Below, piece after piece: positions 26,073 through 35,766 of a stretch of DNA of 64,000 nucleotides (the first letter of the stretch is position 1; each line of letters begins with the position of its first letter). The DNA is taken from positions 1-64,000 of the forward strand of contig NZ_JAKZKT010000011.1 in the NCBI RefSeq assembly GCF_022808645.1. Reading direction: 5' to 3'. Both the position numbers and the translations under genes were made by a program. The notes below the pieces were generated by a model. It was given only the letters and a program-made list of their open reading frames with translations, searched no databases and was not told the DNA's origin. The DNA is from Bacillus litorisediminis (lineage in GTDB: Bacteria > Bacillota > Bacilli > Bacillales > JC228).

Positions 26073-27691
26073 GCTTCAATCTCTGCCTTTGCGCTGGTAT
26101 ACACGATTTTGCCATCAATCATCGTCCACTCTACTTGAGTATCAAGCAGCTCATCTATTTCCGAGTTAAGGAGTGAACGGTCAAGTAACACTAAGTCAGC
26201 TAATTTTCCAGGTTCAATGCTGCCTTTTACATTTTCTTCAAACGATGCATATGCGCCGTTATAGGTATACATTCGAATTGCCTCCAGTAGAGAGATTCGT
26301 TGATTCTCACCGACGGCTTTTCCGGATTGAGAACGCCTTGTTAACGCTGCATGTATACCGCGTATTGGTGAAAAGTCTGTAACCGGACAGTCTGAAGCAA
26401 TAGCCGCAGGGATTCCAGCTTCAAGATAGTCCGCCAACGGGTACATATGGTTCACTCGTTCGCCATAATTTTTTATATACCCATCTCCGTATTCATAGAC
26501 AAAAGCAGGATTTGGAGTGGGGACCACGCCTAATTCTTTCATTCGTTGAATGAGATCCGGTTTAGCAATTCCTGCATGCTCAATCCGGTGCCTAGCATTA
26601 AGGCGCGGATGAAGCCGATTCGCTTTTTCAATTGTATGTAATAGCATTTCAATGGCTGCGTCCCCTTGTGCATGAGCGGTAATTTGCCATCCTTTTTCAT
26701 GGGCTGGAATCAATAATTCATCGACTTCTTCCTGAGAAAAATAGTGGATACCATAATTTTCAGGATCACTCGTATATGGCTCGCGAGTCCAAACTGTAGG
26801 ACCGCTGCTGCTCCCGTCCAAGAATAATTTTACCGGACCCAGTCTAAATTTATCGCCACCTAAACCAGTAAAGATACCGGAATTGGTCATATGCTTCACA
26901 ACTGCTTGTGCATTATTAAGTGCACCAACCATGGCATAGACTCTTTGTTTAATGACGCCGTTTTGGCTATCCGCCTGGAGAACTCGTAAATTATTTAAGC
27001 CATATCCAGTTGCATCATGAATGGATGTAATTCCTTTTGCCGCGAAATGTTCGGATGCAATTTTATGTGCTTCGGTTAATTCTTTGTCGGAAAACTTAGC
27101 GATCGAGAACATTTTCATATGGGCATTTTCAATTAATAATCCAGTTGGCTCCCCGTTGTGATTTCTGCCAATTTTTCCTCCTTCAGGATCGGGTGTATGG
27201 GCATCTATTTTGCCTAAGCGAAGTGCATAGCTATTTACGATTGAAATATGTCCGCAGGCCCTGCATATCAGGATTGGGTGGTCTTTTGTAACGGAATCCA
27301 GCTCTTCTTTTGTAGGATAGCGTTTCTCCATCATTTTATCTTCCAAATAACCCCAAGCTCGAATCCATTCTCCTTTTGGAGTATATTCAGCGCGGACTTT
27401 TAATTCATCAAGCAGATCTTCAATCGATTGGATGCTTTCGCTTTTACACGAAATAGAAAGGGTATTGGTACCATACACGGTAATGTGCAAATGCGAATCA
27501 ATAAAACCTGGCAGCAATGTTTTCCCATTCAAATGAACTAGCTCACTGTTTTTATCTTTTAGCTTGAGTATTTCATCGGTCGATCCGACGGCAATTATCT
27601 TATTTCCTTTGACGGCAACAGCTTCTGCTACTTGATTTTTACTATTGGCTGTAATAACTTCACCATCAACAAACAGGTATTGCTTTTCCAT
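26069..27691 (-). CDS. amidohydrolase, YtcJ-like
   Basis: A 540-aa metal-dependent hydrolase of the amidohydrolase_3 (YtcJ) type. The start is ATG 27691 (MEKQYLFVDGEVITAN) with GGGGAGG upstream. The metal motif HLH is at residues 67-69 (PGFIDSHLHI), with further sites in TAHAQGDAAIE and HRIEHAG. YtcJ relatives hydrolyse N-acyl or formamide-type bonds. It lies between the sodium symporter and the C45 gene. Confidence 0.87.
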   Translation of the reverse strand: MEKQYLFVDGEVITANSKNQVAEAVAVKGNKIIAVGSTDEILKLKDKNSELVHLNGKTLLPGFIDSHLHITVYGTNTLSISCKSESIQSIEDLLDELKVRAEYTPKGEWIRAWGYLEDKMMEKRYPTKEELDSVTKDHPILICRACGHISIVNSYALRLGKIDAHTPDPEGGKIGRNHNGEPTGLLIENAHMKMFSIAKFSDKELTEAHKIASEHFAAKGITSIHDATGYGLNNLRVLQADSQNGVIKQRVYAMVGALNNAQAVVKHMTNSGIFTGLGGDKFRLGPVKLFLDGSSSGPTVWTREPYTSDPENYGIHYFSQEEVDELLIPAHEKGWQITAHAQGDAAIEMLLHTIEKANRLHPRLNARHRIEHAGIAKPDLIQRMKELGVVPTPNPAFVYEYGDGYIKNYGERVNHMYPLADYLEAGIPAAIASDCPVTDFSPIRGIHAALTRRSQSGKAVGENQRISLLEAIRMYTYNGAYASFEENVKGSIEPGKLADLVLLDRSLLNSEIDELLDTQVEWTMIDGKIVYTSAKAEIEA

Positions 27692-27710
27692 ACTATTTTC
27701 CTCCCCGTAT

Positions 27711-29216
27711 TTATTTTGTTTCTGCTTGAATGGATGGCAGAATCTTTTCTTCATATAATTCATCAACCATTTCTGGGAAGAATCTTTCAATCGTTTCTTT
27801 AGAAGCAGGTTTAGTCACTAAAGATACAACAACGAATATGGTCAAATTGACTAACAATCCCCAAATACCTGCATGAATATCCATAGGATGCGGGATGACA
27901 AAAGAGAATAATAGAGTTACAACGAATCCCCCAAATAGCCCCCAGAATGCACCATGTTTGGTTGCCCTTGGCCAAAAGAACATACCTACAATGGATGGGA
28001 AAGATTGTCCAATAAATCCATACCCAATCAGCAGGATGTAAACGAGACTTGCAGGCTGAATGATTGAGATTGGTGCAACAATAAAGACCATGATTGGGAA
28101 AATCAACCGTCTTGTCCAAATACCTACGGTCGTTTCGTTCCATTTTAACAGTGGTTGCAGTACGTCTTTACTATAGCTTAATGCAGTTGCGTGAATACAG
28201 GGTTCACAAGAAGACATCGCTGCAGCAAGTGTTCCTGCACCTAGCAGACCGGCAACAATGACTGGCATGTTATCAACTGCAAATTGAATCGCAACCGTAT
28301 CTGGATTTGCTAAATTTGGATAGGCAAATATTCCGATAAACCCAACCACAATCATTGGAATCAGAACGACGTAAAAAGTAGGCAGTAATGTTGCCGATCT
28401 TCTTATAGATTGTTTCGAATCTGCCCCCATCCATTGGATCCAGTGTGTTTGCCAAATAGAGAAGAAGGATATCAAGATCGAAGTTGTCCAAAATGTAGCG
28501 TTCATATCACCTAATGCTCCAGGAAGTGTTAAAAACTCTGGCACATCTTGCATCACTCGTTCAAAAATAGGTCTGAACGAATAACTTCCTGTAAATTGCT
28601 GGGTTGCCCATAAACCGACAAACCATGATACAAATAACATTAATGCACCTTGAAAGGCGTTCGTTACACCAATTGCCTTTAACCCGCTTTTATATAGATA
28701 AATGGCAATCGCACCTAGGGAGAGAAATACACCAACCCAAGTCGGAATCAATCCATAACTCATGACGTTCAGGATATAAGCAGAACCAGTTGTTTGAATA
28801 ACGGCATAGGCTAGAACACCTATTGAGGTAACGATTGACGTTAATCCGCCTAATGCTTTACTTTCGTACCTGTCCGCAATCGCCTGGGATTGGGTAACAT
28901 GGTTATATTTTTTACCAAGTTCCCATACTTTTGGACCAAAGTACCAAGCCAAGATCGCCATATACGTTAAATAGACAACCACGTAAAGTGCGGGAACCCC
29001 TTTGGTATAGGCCCAGCCCGGTGAACCCATAAAGGTATACGCACTAACACCGCCGGCACCAATTAATAGGTACATCATAATTGGCCCAAAGCTTCGGCTG
29101 CCAACACCCCATTCTTCCACATTATTCATGTTTTTCCCTTTACCGGCAGTAAACCCAAGCACAACAGCAACTACCATATAGGAAACCGTAATAAGAAAAG
29201 GAATGTAGGACTGCAT
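27711..29216 (-). CDS. sodium:solute symporter family transporter
   Basis: A 501-aa SSS-family permease with about 13 membrane helices, in the PanF/YhjB branch. It overlaps the preceding small membrane protein by one base. It probably imports the compound processed by the three hydrolases of the operon; the substrate is unknown. Confidence 0.88.
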   Translation of the reverse strand: MQSYIPFLITVSYMVVAVVLGFTAGKGKNMNNVEEWGVGSRSFGPIMMYLLIGAGGVSAYTFMGSPGWAYTKGVPALYVVVYLTYMAILAWYFGPKVWELGKKYNHVTQSQAIADRYESKALGGLTSIVTSIGVLAYAVIQTTGSAYILNVMSYGLIPTWVGVFLSLGAIAIYLYKSGLKAIGVTNAFQGALMLFVSWFVGLWATQQFTGSYSFRPIFERVMQDVPEFLTLPGALGDMNATFWTTSILISFFSIWQTHWIQWMGADSKQSIRRSATLLPTFYVVLIPMIVVGFIGIFAYPNLANPDTVAIQFAVDNMPVIVAGLLGAGTLAAAMSSCEPCIHATALSYSKDVLQPLLKWNETTVGIWTRRLIFPIMVFIVAPISIIQPASLVYILLIGYGFIGQSFPSIVGMFFWPRATKHGAFWGLFGGFVVTLLFSFVIPHPMDIHAGIWGLLVNLTIFVVVSLVTKPASKETIERFFPEMVDELYEEKILPSIQAETK

Positions 29217-29434
29217 TATTTGACACCTCCAATTCTATTGATTAACCACATGATAAAGGTAGTTAAAAAGATAATAAAAACGGACCATGTCATGATGAGC
29301 GGCATTCCAAATACTATGACTTCTTTATTGAAGATTGGAATAACGGGCCAGCTTCCTAAGAGAATGACAAAGATTATTAGGGAAAAACTTAGCCATTCTT
29401 TAGCCGATTTCGGTCGTTTGAATGTAGCCTTCAT
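29216..29434 (-). CDS. small two-helix membrane protein, DUF3311-like
   Basis: A 72-aa protein with two predicted membrane segments (about residues 17-35 and 43-66). Small DUF3311 proteins are commonly encoded before SSS symporters (B. subtilis yhjC-yhjB) and may be transporter subunits. It overlaps the M20 gene by 4 bp and has GGAGGG before its ATG. Confidence 0.75.
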   Translation of the reverse strand: MKATFKRPKSAKEWLSFSLIIFVILLGSWPVIPIFNKEVIVFGMPLIMTWSVFIIFLTTFIMWLINRIGGVK

Positions 29435-30687
29435 TGTGATCCCTCCAATATTTCATTTTTTGCAGCTATCCTTAAGACGGTTCGATATAGCAACTCTGTT
29501 CCAATTGCTATATCCTCCATACTCGCAAATTCCTTTGGGTGGTGACTAATTCCATCTTTACATCGAACAAAAATCATTCCATACGGACAGCAATCTGCCA
29601 TGATTAACGAATCATGAAATGGTCCACTCATTAATTCAAACGGTTGATGTCCCATTTTTGCTAATTCTTCTGCCATGATGGCTTTGATCCAGTCCGCGCA
29701 ATATTTAGGATGACTATTGGTGTCTTTCGTTATGGAATAATCCAGGTTGTATTTTTCAGCCGTACTCTCGATGAGGTTGTACAATGTTTTTTCATAATGG
29801 CTCCGGCGTTTAGGATCAATATCTCGCAGGTCAACAGTAAAGGTAACATGTTCGGAGATGGTATTTCGGGAATTCGGGAAGTTGACGATATGACCTGCCG
29901 TTCCTACAGTTGGATGATCAGGGTTGTCCTTTAACATTTCATCAAATAGATAGATTACTCGGGAAGCTCCTACTAAGGCGTCTTGTCGAAGATTCATAGG
30001 AACCGCACCAGCATGACCAGAGTGACCTTTGAATTCCACTGTCAACCATAGTGGCCCGGAAATTCCTGAAACAATGCCTACTGCTAAATCTTTGGATTCT
30101 AGTATTGGACCTTGTTCAATATGCATTTCGATAAATGCACAAACATTCTCAGGCATGTACCTAGGTTCTTGTGTCCGATTGACTTCAATTCCAATACGCT
30201 CAAGTGCTTCCTTTCTAGTTATTCCGTTTTGATCCTTACGATCTAATTCATTTTCCTCTAGTTTTCCAGTAAGTCCTCTTACCCCAAACAATCCTTTATT
30301 GAAGCGGCAACCTTCTTCATCGGAGAATGCGACTACCTCTATCGTTCTGTTTGGCTGGATGTTTTTTTCCTTTAATAACCTAATAACTTCTATGGCACCT
30401 AACACTCCGATGGTACCGTCAAATCTGCCAGCATATGGCTGTGTGTCAATGTGGGATCCAATAACAACAGGTGGAAGTTGAGGATTTTTCCCGGGGTAAA
30501 CACCAATTACATTACTAAAGGAATCGATGGTTACAGACATTCCGACATCAATCATCCATGTTTCAACGAGATTGATCGCTTCTCTATCTTCTGGTGAATG
30601 GGCTAGACGTGATACACCTGTTTCGCTAATCTTGCCGATTTCCGCTAACTCCAACAATTGCTTCTCTATTCGAGAGATGTATACCAT
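29431..30687 (-). CDS. M20-family Zn-dependent amidase (N-carbamoyl-amino-acid / allantoate type)
   Basis: A 418-aa dinuclear-metal hydrolase of the HyuC/AllC group. Metal residues are visible in GSHIDTQPYAGRFDGTIGV, FSDEEGCRF and FIEMHIEQGP, and a late His in SGPFHDSLIMA. It is the first gene of the minus-strand operon that continues to 25017. It probably cleaves an N-carbamoyl or ureido amino compound. Confidence 0.88.
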   Translation of the reverse strand: MVYISRIEKQLLELAEIGKISETGVSRLAHSPEDREAINLVETWMIDVGMSVTIDSFSNVIGVYPGKNPQLPPVVIGSHIDTQPYAGRFDGTIGVLGAIEVIRLLKEKNIQPNRTIEVVAFSDEEGCRFNKGLFGVRGLTGKLEENELDRKDQNGITRKEALERIGIEVNRTQEPRYMPENVCAFIEMHIEQGPILESKDLAVGIVSGISGPLWLTVEFKGHSGHAGAVPMNLRQDALVGASRVIYLFDEMLKDNPDHPTVGTAGHIVNFPNSRNTISEHVTFTVDLRDIDPKRRSHYEKTLYNLIESTAEKYNLDYSITKDTNSHPKYCADWIKAIMAEELAKMGHQPFELMSGPFHDSLIMADCCPYGMIFVRCKDGISHHPKEFASMEDIAIGTELLYRTVLRIAAKNEILEGSQ

Positions 30688-31093
30688 TCGTTTCCCTCCC
30701 AGTCCGTCTATTTATTTTAATTGACTGAATTTTTCTAATTATATGTTTAATGCTACAAGTTAATATTATTCATAGTGTTAAAAATTATGGGGAGGATGTT
30801 TTACAATTTGTCTTATCATTGCTTTTTTCCAGAAAAAATAAGAAGTGTCTTCCCAAGACTCATTGTATTCTAGGCAGGCTTGGAGAATTTCCGATAGGGA
30901 AGTTAGCATTTTTAAAAGTGATAACAGATTGAGAGGTTTATTTGAAGAAGTACTTGTTAATATAATTTGCATGAAGGAAAGAGGGTTAACGACCAAGGTG
31001 GGATAGGGGAGGTATTTACAGATTCAGTTGACAGAGGACAAGGAGCATCCAAATGAAACCTTATGAAAATTCACTTAATAAGGAGCTGCGTTT
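30688..31093. other. non-coding gap without recognisable gene
   Basis: A/T-rich sequence upstream of the M20 operon. A minus-strand -10 box (TATAAT, 30738-30743) is visible but no clear -35. A 72-codon minus-strand frame here matches nothing I recognise. Confidence 0.3.
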
Positions 31094-31120
31094 GAAACGC
31101 AAGAACCGTCCCTGTGTTTC
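31094..31120 (-). repeat. RAYT-type repeat, single reverse half
   Basis: A 27-bp unit with CGCAAGAACCGTCCC and GAAAC/GTTTC ends, 17 bp upstream of the -35 box of the AtuA operon. Confidence 0.85.
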
Positions 31121-31137
31121 GCTTTTTAAATTTTTTG

Positions 31138-31166
31138 TTGACAGTTGATTAGGCAGAAGTTAACAT
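31138..31166 (+). promoter_or_regulatory. sigma-A promoter of the AtuA/ABC operon
   Basis: TTGACA (31138-31143), a 17-bp spacer and TAACAT (31161-31166). The first LacI-type operator starts 19 bp after the -10 box. Confidence 0.6.
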
Positions 31167-31184
31167 GATTTTAAAGAAAAGATG

Positions 31185-31198
31185 TGTAACCGGTTACA
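31185..31198. promoter_or_regulatory. LacI-type operator O1
   Basis: A perfect palindrome TGTAACCGGTTACA with the central CG typical of LacI-family sites, just downstream of the promoter. Confidence 0.7.
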
Positions 31199-31265
31199 TA
31201 AATATATAGAAAAGTTCTATTAATAGTCCTATACGTAAAAATAGAGCTTCATTTTTTTGCTTTTT

Positions 31266-31281
31266 GTGTAACCGGTTACAC
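31266..31281. promoter_or_regulatory. LacI-type operator O2
   Basis: A perfect palindrome GTGTAACCGGTTACAC, centred 82 bp downstream of O1 (about eight helical turns) and 30 bp before the AtuA start. The two sites could be bridged by a tetramer or two dimers of the LacI protein encoded at 40708. Confidence 0.7.
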
Positions 31282-31310
31282 ATTCCAAGTTCAGCGAAAG
31301 AGGGTACGAT

Positions 31311-32663
31311 ATGAGCAGCAATGATATACGGATTGTCTCTCCGTGCGGAATTCTAGGCTACGGCTTTCCAGAAGAATCGTTTAATCGGGCATTTGAGAAT
31401 GAGGTACATGGGATTGTTGTAGATGCCGGTTCCACTGATGCAGGGCCACATAAGTTAGGAGCAGGAGTAGCAATTGTCAGCAGACGTGCCACCAAAAAGG
31501 ATTTAGATATTTTGATTAAAAATGGAGTTCCACGAAAGATTCCTATCATAATAGGTTCTGCTGGGGGAGCTGGGGCGAGACCACACGTTCAATGGACAAT
31601 CGACATCATTCAGGAGATTTTAGCAGAAAGAAATCTTACTGCAAAGCTCGCCATCATCTGGGCAGATTTTTCACAGGAATCTATTATACAGGCAAACGAA
31701 GCGGGGAAAATTAAACCGCTTACACCTAATATTCCAGCCTTAACTGAAAAAACAATCCGTGAAACGGACAGTATTGTTGCACAAATGGGACATGAACCGA
31801 TTTTAGAAGCACTCGAAAATAATGCTGACATCATCGTATGCGGCAGAGCCTATGATCCGTCCCCATTTGCTGCCATTGGGATCTACCATGGAAAAGATTC
31901 AGGCCTGTCTTATCACTTAGGAAAAATACTAGAATGCGGAGCCTTATGTGCAGAGCCTGGAACGACGAAGGATTGTATTCTTGGGACATTAACGGATGAT
32001 TCTTTTACCGTTCAATCCTTGAATCCGGCTCGAAAGTGTTCGCCAATTAGTGTCAGTGCTCACACCTTCTATGAAAAGGAACATCCCTTTATCCTGCATG
32101 GACCAGGCCTCACTCTTGATTTAAGTCAATGTGAATTTACCCAAGTAAGTGACGGGGTTGTCGAGGTAAAAAATAGTAAGCTTGTAAAAAATGAAAAGTA
32201 CTTAATTAAACTCGAAGGGGCACGGAAGGTTGCTTATCGTACCTTTGTGATAGCAGGTGTCCGCGACCCGATATTAGTCCAAAATATAGAAGAAATCGAG
32301 AATCTTGTCACGGAACAAGTCAAACACTATTACGAAGATATTCCTTCTGAGGATTACTCGATTCACTTTTATAACTACGGGAAGAATGGAGTGCTTGGAA
32401 CAAGAGAAACGGCCGCCTTTCAAGGTCATGAAATTGGAGTCATGTTCGAAGTGGTGGCTAAAACTCAAGAACTGGCGAGCAGTATTTGCGCAAGTGTACG
32501 TTCCACTTTTCTCCATTATGGATATGAAGCAAGGAAATCAACCGCAGGGAACTTGGCCTTCCCATTTGCACCAAGTGATGTAGAGTTTGGCCCTGTTTAT
32601 GAATTCTCGATTTATCACCTAATGGAAATCGATGAAAATCCATTTATGATTGAGTATCTGTAA
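31311..32663 (+). CDS. AtuA-family protein (DUF1446)
   Basis: A 450-aa protein of the acyclic terpene utilisation AtuA family. Visible segments include VDAGSTDAGPHKLG, IIGSAGGAGARPHVQW and ADIIVCGRAYDPSPFAA. The biochemical activity of this family is not established. Here it opens a LacI-controlled operon with DUF4387, a sugar kinase, an ABC importer and ADP-ribosylglycohydrolases, so a role in catabolism of an imported glycoside-like compound is more likely than terpene breakdown. Confidence 0.82.
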   Translation: MSSNDIRIVSPCGILGYGFPEESFNRAFENEVHGIVVDAGSTDAGPHKLGAGVAIVSRRATKKDLDILIKNGVPRKIPIIIGSAGGAGARPHVQWTIDIIQEILAERNLTAKLAIIWADFSQESIIQANEAGKIKPLTPNIPALTEKTIRETDSIVAQMGHEPILEALENNADIIVCGRAYDPSPFAAIGIYHGKDSGLSYHLGKILECGALCAEPGTTKDCILGTLTDDSFTVQSLNPARKCSPISVSAHTFYEKEHPFILHGPGLTLDLSQCEFTQVSDGVVEVKNSKLVKNEKYLIKLEGARKVAYRTFVIAGVRDPILVQNIEEIENLVTEQVKHYYEDIPSEDYSIHFYNYGKNGVLGTRETAAFQGHEIGVMFEVVAKTQELASSICASVRSTFLHYGYEARKSTAGNLAFPFAPSDVEFGPVYEFSIYHLMEIDENPFMIEYL

Positions 32664-32678
32664 AGGGGAGAGAAGAGG

Positions 32679-32990
32679 ATGGCCACACTATATGAACTTG
32701 CTAAAGTATTAAGAAGTAAAAACGCGGGGCCCTTCGAACTGACATTTGATATTCTGTTTGATCAAAAAGAAATCTATGAAAAAGTAAAGAATTCTGGAAA
32801 AATCAATATCCAAACCATATGTAAACTTTTTAATATTTCAGTGGATCAAGTAGAGCATATAGTATTCTTTGATCAGGCACTCGGGATCAAGATTACGATT
32901 TTTAGAGATATATCGTCGGGCACTGTTGGTGACAGGGATGTGTATGGAGCTCAGCAGCATGCGCCGCTAATGAATATAACGATTGAGTAG
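32679..32990 (+). CDS. DUF4387 family small protein
   Basis: A 103-aa protein of the type usually encoded directly after AtuA-family genes, sometimes fused to them. LYELAKVLRSKNAGPFELTFDI and the C-terminal GDRDVYGAQQHAPL are typical. It probably forms a complex with the AtuA protein 15 bp upstream. The function is unknown. Confidence 0.82.
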   Translation: MATLYELAKVLRSKNAGPFELTFDILFDQKEIYEKVKNSGKINIQTICKLFNISVDQVEHIVFFDQALGIKITIFRDISSGTVGDRDVYGAQQHAPLMNITIE

Positions 32991-33001
32991 GATGATGCCA
33001 A

Positions 33002-33931
33002 ATGAAGAAAATTGCGGTTATTGGAAGTATTAATATGGATTATTTTATTGAATCTGATATTCTCCCAGAAATAGGAGAGACAGTATTAGGAAAGGATTTC
33101 TTCTTATCAATAGGAGGAAAGGGTGCCAATCAGGCTGTGGCAGCTGCACGGCTTGGGGGAGAGGTTTCTTTATTTGGTTCTCTCGGTAATGACGAAAATT
33201 GTGAAATCATTGTTAAAAAGTTAAAAAACGAAAATATTAATCTGGCAAATCTTCAATTTATCGATGATCAGCCGACTGGTGCAGCCTTTATCGAGCTTTG
33301 TAATAGCGACAACCGGATCTTAGTAGTGCCAGGATCGAATGAGTCTACCAATGATGCATATGTTGAACGTATGTTATCAGCGATTTTACAACATGATGTT
33401 TTTATGTTTCAGCTCGAGACACCAGTTGAGATGTTAGAGTATCTTATTCCGATTTTATATGAACACAGAAAAACCATTATTCTAAATCCGGCACCGGCAC
33501 AAGCTTTACCTCAGGAATTAATTGAAAAAATCACGTATCTAACGCCAAACCAATACGAATATCAAACCATATTTAGTACAGAAGATTCCATGGAAATGCT
33601 TCTTGGCCGTTACCCAAATAAATTAATTATCACGTGCGGGGCAGAAGGGGTTCGGTTTTTCGATGGAAAGGAAATCGTGTTAGTACCTTCCATGAAAGTA
33701 ACACCAGTTGATACAACTGGTGCGGGTGATACGTTTTCTGGAGCATTTGCAGTTGCTGTTGCAGAAGGAAAATCTTTGATTGAAAGTATAAGGTTTGGAA
33801 CCATTGCCGCGGGTTTATCGGTCACAAAGAAGGGGGCACAAACGGGGATGCCTTATCGGTCAGATGTGACCCATTTTGAAAAGAAAAAGGAGCATGTACA
33901 TGAAAGTGAAGGGCATACTCAAACAAATTAA
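33002..33931 (+). CDS. PfkB-family carbohydrate kinase, ribokinase-like
   Basis: A 309-aa kinase with the PfkB signatures IGGKGANQAVAAARLGG (about residues 37-53) and DTTGAGDTFSGAFAVA, whose Asp is the catalytic base. It is closest in pattern to ribokinase. It probably phosphorylates ribose or a similar sugar released by the glycohydrolases. Its 3' end overlaps the permease gene by 32 bp. Confidence 0.87.
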   Translation: MKKIAVIGSINMDYFIESDILPEIGETVLGKDFFLSIGGKGANQAVAAARLGGEVSLFGSLGNDENCEIIVKKLKNENINLANLQFIDDQPTGAAFIELCNSDNRILVVPGSNESTNDAYVERMLSAILQHDVFMFQLETPVEMLEYLIPILYEHRKTIILNPAPAQALPQELIEKITYLTPNQYEYQTIFSTEDSMEMLLGRYPNKLIITCGAEGVRFFDGKEIVLVPSMKVTPVDTTGAGDTFSGAFAVAVAEGKSLIESIRFGTIAAGLSVTKKGAQTGMPYRSDVTHFEKKKEHVHESEGHTQTN

Positions 33932-34802
33932 AGCAAATTGGGTTCTGTATGTCATGCTTTTTCCCGCCATCCTATATTTTAGTATCTTTCATGTTATTCC
34001 ATTAATCGGGATGAAGCTTGCCTTTCAGGATTACCGAATTATCGGGGAAAATGTTTGGGTTGGGATGAAGCATTTTGAAACCCTTTTCAGCTCTCCAGCT
34101 TTCCTTGATGTATTGAAAAATACCATTATTATCAGTGTGATGAAAATTGTTTTCTTCTTTCCGATTCCTATTATCATGTCGCTGCTAATTAATGAGCTGC
34201 GCGAGGGGATTTTTAGAAAATATGTACAGTCAGTCGTTTACCTGCCGCACTTTCTCTCATGGGTTGTCATTGCTGGGATATGGATTGCTTTCTTAAATCC
34301 GGTTGAAGGTGGCATTGCAGTTATTCGGGATTTCTTCCAATTGCCATCTCTTGATTATATGACAAGCAAAGATCATATCCGCTGGGTGCTAGTCTTTCAG
34401 GAAATGTGGCGAAGTGCCGGATGGGATTCGATTATCTATTTAGCTGCGATTTTAAAAATCAGTCCTTCTCTGTACGAAGCGGCTAAAATGGACGGAGCCT
34501 CAAGGCTCCAGCAGATGCGATATATTACACTGCCTGCTCTTAAAGGAACTATTATCACCGTCTTTATTTTAAATTTAGGTTTCTTTATGAACGCTGGTTT
34601 TGACCAAGTATTTAATATGATAAACGATTCTGTCATTAGTGTCATTGATATCTTAGATACTTATGTATATCGAATCGGTATATTAAATGGGCAATATTCC
34701 TTGTCTACAGCAGCAAGTCTGTTTAAGGGTGTTATTGGTGTCATTTTAATCTTAAGCACACACTTTATATCAAAACGAATCACCGGTAAGGGTGTTTGGT
34801 AA
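33900..34802 (+). CDS. sugar ABC transporter permease (LplB type)
   Basis: A 300-aa membrane subunit with about six helices and the EAA loop EAAKMDGASRLQQMRYITLP near residue 200. ATG 33900 is chosen because AAGGAG lies 7 bases upstream. LplB-type systems usually share a common ATPase such as MsmX, which fits the absence of an ATP-binding gene here. Confidence 0.9.
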   Translation: MKVKGILKQIKANWVLYVMLFPAILYFSIFHVIPLIGMKLAFQDYRIIGENVWVGMKHFETLFSSPAFLDVLKNTIIISVMKIVFFFPIPIIMSLLINELREGIFRKYVQSVVYLPHFLSWVVIAGIWIAFLNPVEGGIAVIRDFFQLPSLDYMTSKDHIRWVLVFQEMWRSAGWDSIIYLAAILKISPSLYEAAKMDGASRLQQMRYITLPALKGTIITVFILNLGFFMNAGFDQVFNMINDSVISVIDILDTYVYRIGILNGQYSLSTAASLFKGVIGVILILSTHFISKRITGKGVW

Positions 34803-34818
34803 TAGGAGGTGGAACACA

Positions 34819-35703
34819 ATGAAACTTAAAAAATTTAGTGTCTCAAGCATCTTGATTTACGGTTTTCTCTTCTTAGTAACTTTGTCGGTTGTGGTTCCCC
34901 TTTTACACTTACTGGCTATGTCACTATCTGATCCGCTGAAAGTTCATGAACTTGGCGGTTTAGATATTATTCCAGAAGGTTTCTCATTGATTAACTACCA
35001 GGTTCTTTTGTCGAATCCTTTAATTGTAAAAAGTATATTTAATACGCTGTTTATTACGATTGTGGGAACAGCCTTTAATTTACTGCTGACCGCAATGACC
35101 GCATACGTGTTAGCGCGAACCAGATTCCCAGGCAGAAAATTAGTGATGCTTTTTCTGATCGTTATCATGGTATTTGAACCAGGTTTAATTCCTGAATATT
35201 TACTTGTACGTGATTTAGGTTTACTAGATTCGTATGCTTCTCTGATTTTATATAAAACGATCAATATCTTTTACCTATTTATTATGATGAGATTCTTTGA
35301 GGAGGTTCCTGAAAGTATCCTTGAAGCGGCCCGCATTGATGGGGCGGGGCACTTTAGAATTTTTACGAGAATTATGCTGCCGCTCTCAAAGCCAGCTCTA
35401 GCGACAATGGGACTCTTCTACGGAGTTTATCACTGGAACGAATACTTCAGGGCGATGATCTATTTAACCAGTACAGAAAAATGGCCGCTCCAAGTGGTCT
35501 TAAGGCAATTTGTTGTAGAAAGGGACAATACTTCTCTCGTCGGGGTACAAAATTTTCTTTCCTATGAACAAGTAGCCGCTCTTGATTTTGCATCCCTTCA
35601 GGCGGGGACGATTATTATATCGATTGTACCATTACTGCTGTTGTACCCGCTGATTTTAAAATACTACACCAAAGGTGCGCTTGAAGGGGGTGTCAAGGAC
35701 TAA
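34819..35703 (+). CDS. sugar ABC transporter permease (YtcP/CarB type)
   Basis: The second membrane subunit, 294 aa, with the EAA loop EAARIDGAGHFRIFTRIMLP. ATG 34819 follows AGGAGGTGG; the frame is open 9 codons further upstream but that part overlaps the previous stop. It forms a heterodimer with the product at 33900. Confidence 0.9.
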   Translation: MKLKKFSVSSILIYGFLFLVTLSVVVPLLHLLAMSLSDPLKVHELGGLDIIPEGFSLINYQVLLSNPLIVKSIFNTLFITIVGTAFNLLLTAMTAYVLARTRFPGRKLVMLFLIVIMVFEPGLIPEYLLVRDLGLLDSYASLILYKTINIFYLFIMMRFFEEVPESILEAARIDGAGHFRIFTRIMLPLSKPALATMGLFYGVYHWNEYFRAMIYLTSTEKWPLQVVLRQFVVERDNTSLVGVQNFLSYEQVAALDFASLQAGTIIISIVPLLLLYPLILKYYTKGALEGGVKD

Positions 35704-35766
35704 AGACGGATGGGAAACCCAATTATTTGCTAGTAAAACATTAAAAATTTGGGAGGAAAAAAGAGA

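Noticed and set aside
30778-30996. Minus-strand 72-codon frame as a regulator fragment
   Set aside because: It has no recognisable domain and no ribosome site, so no gene is claimed.
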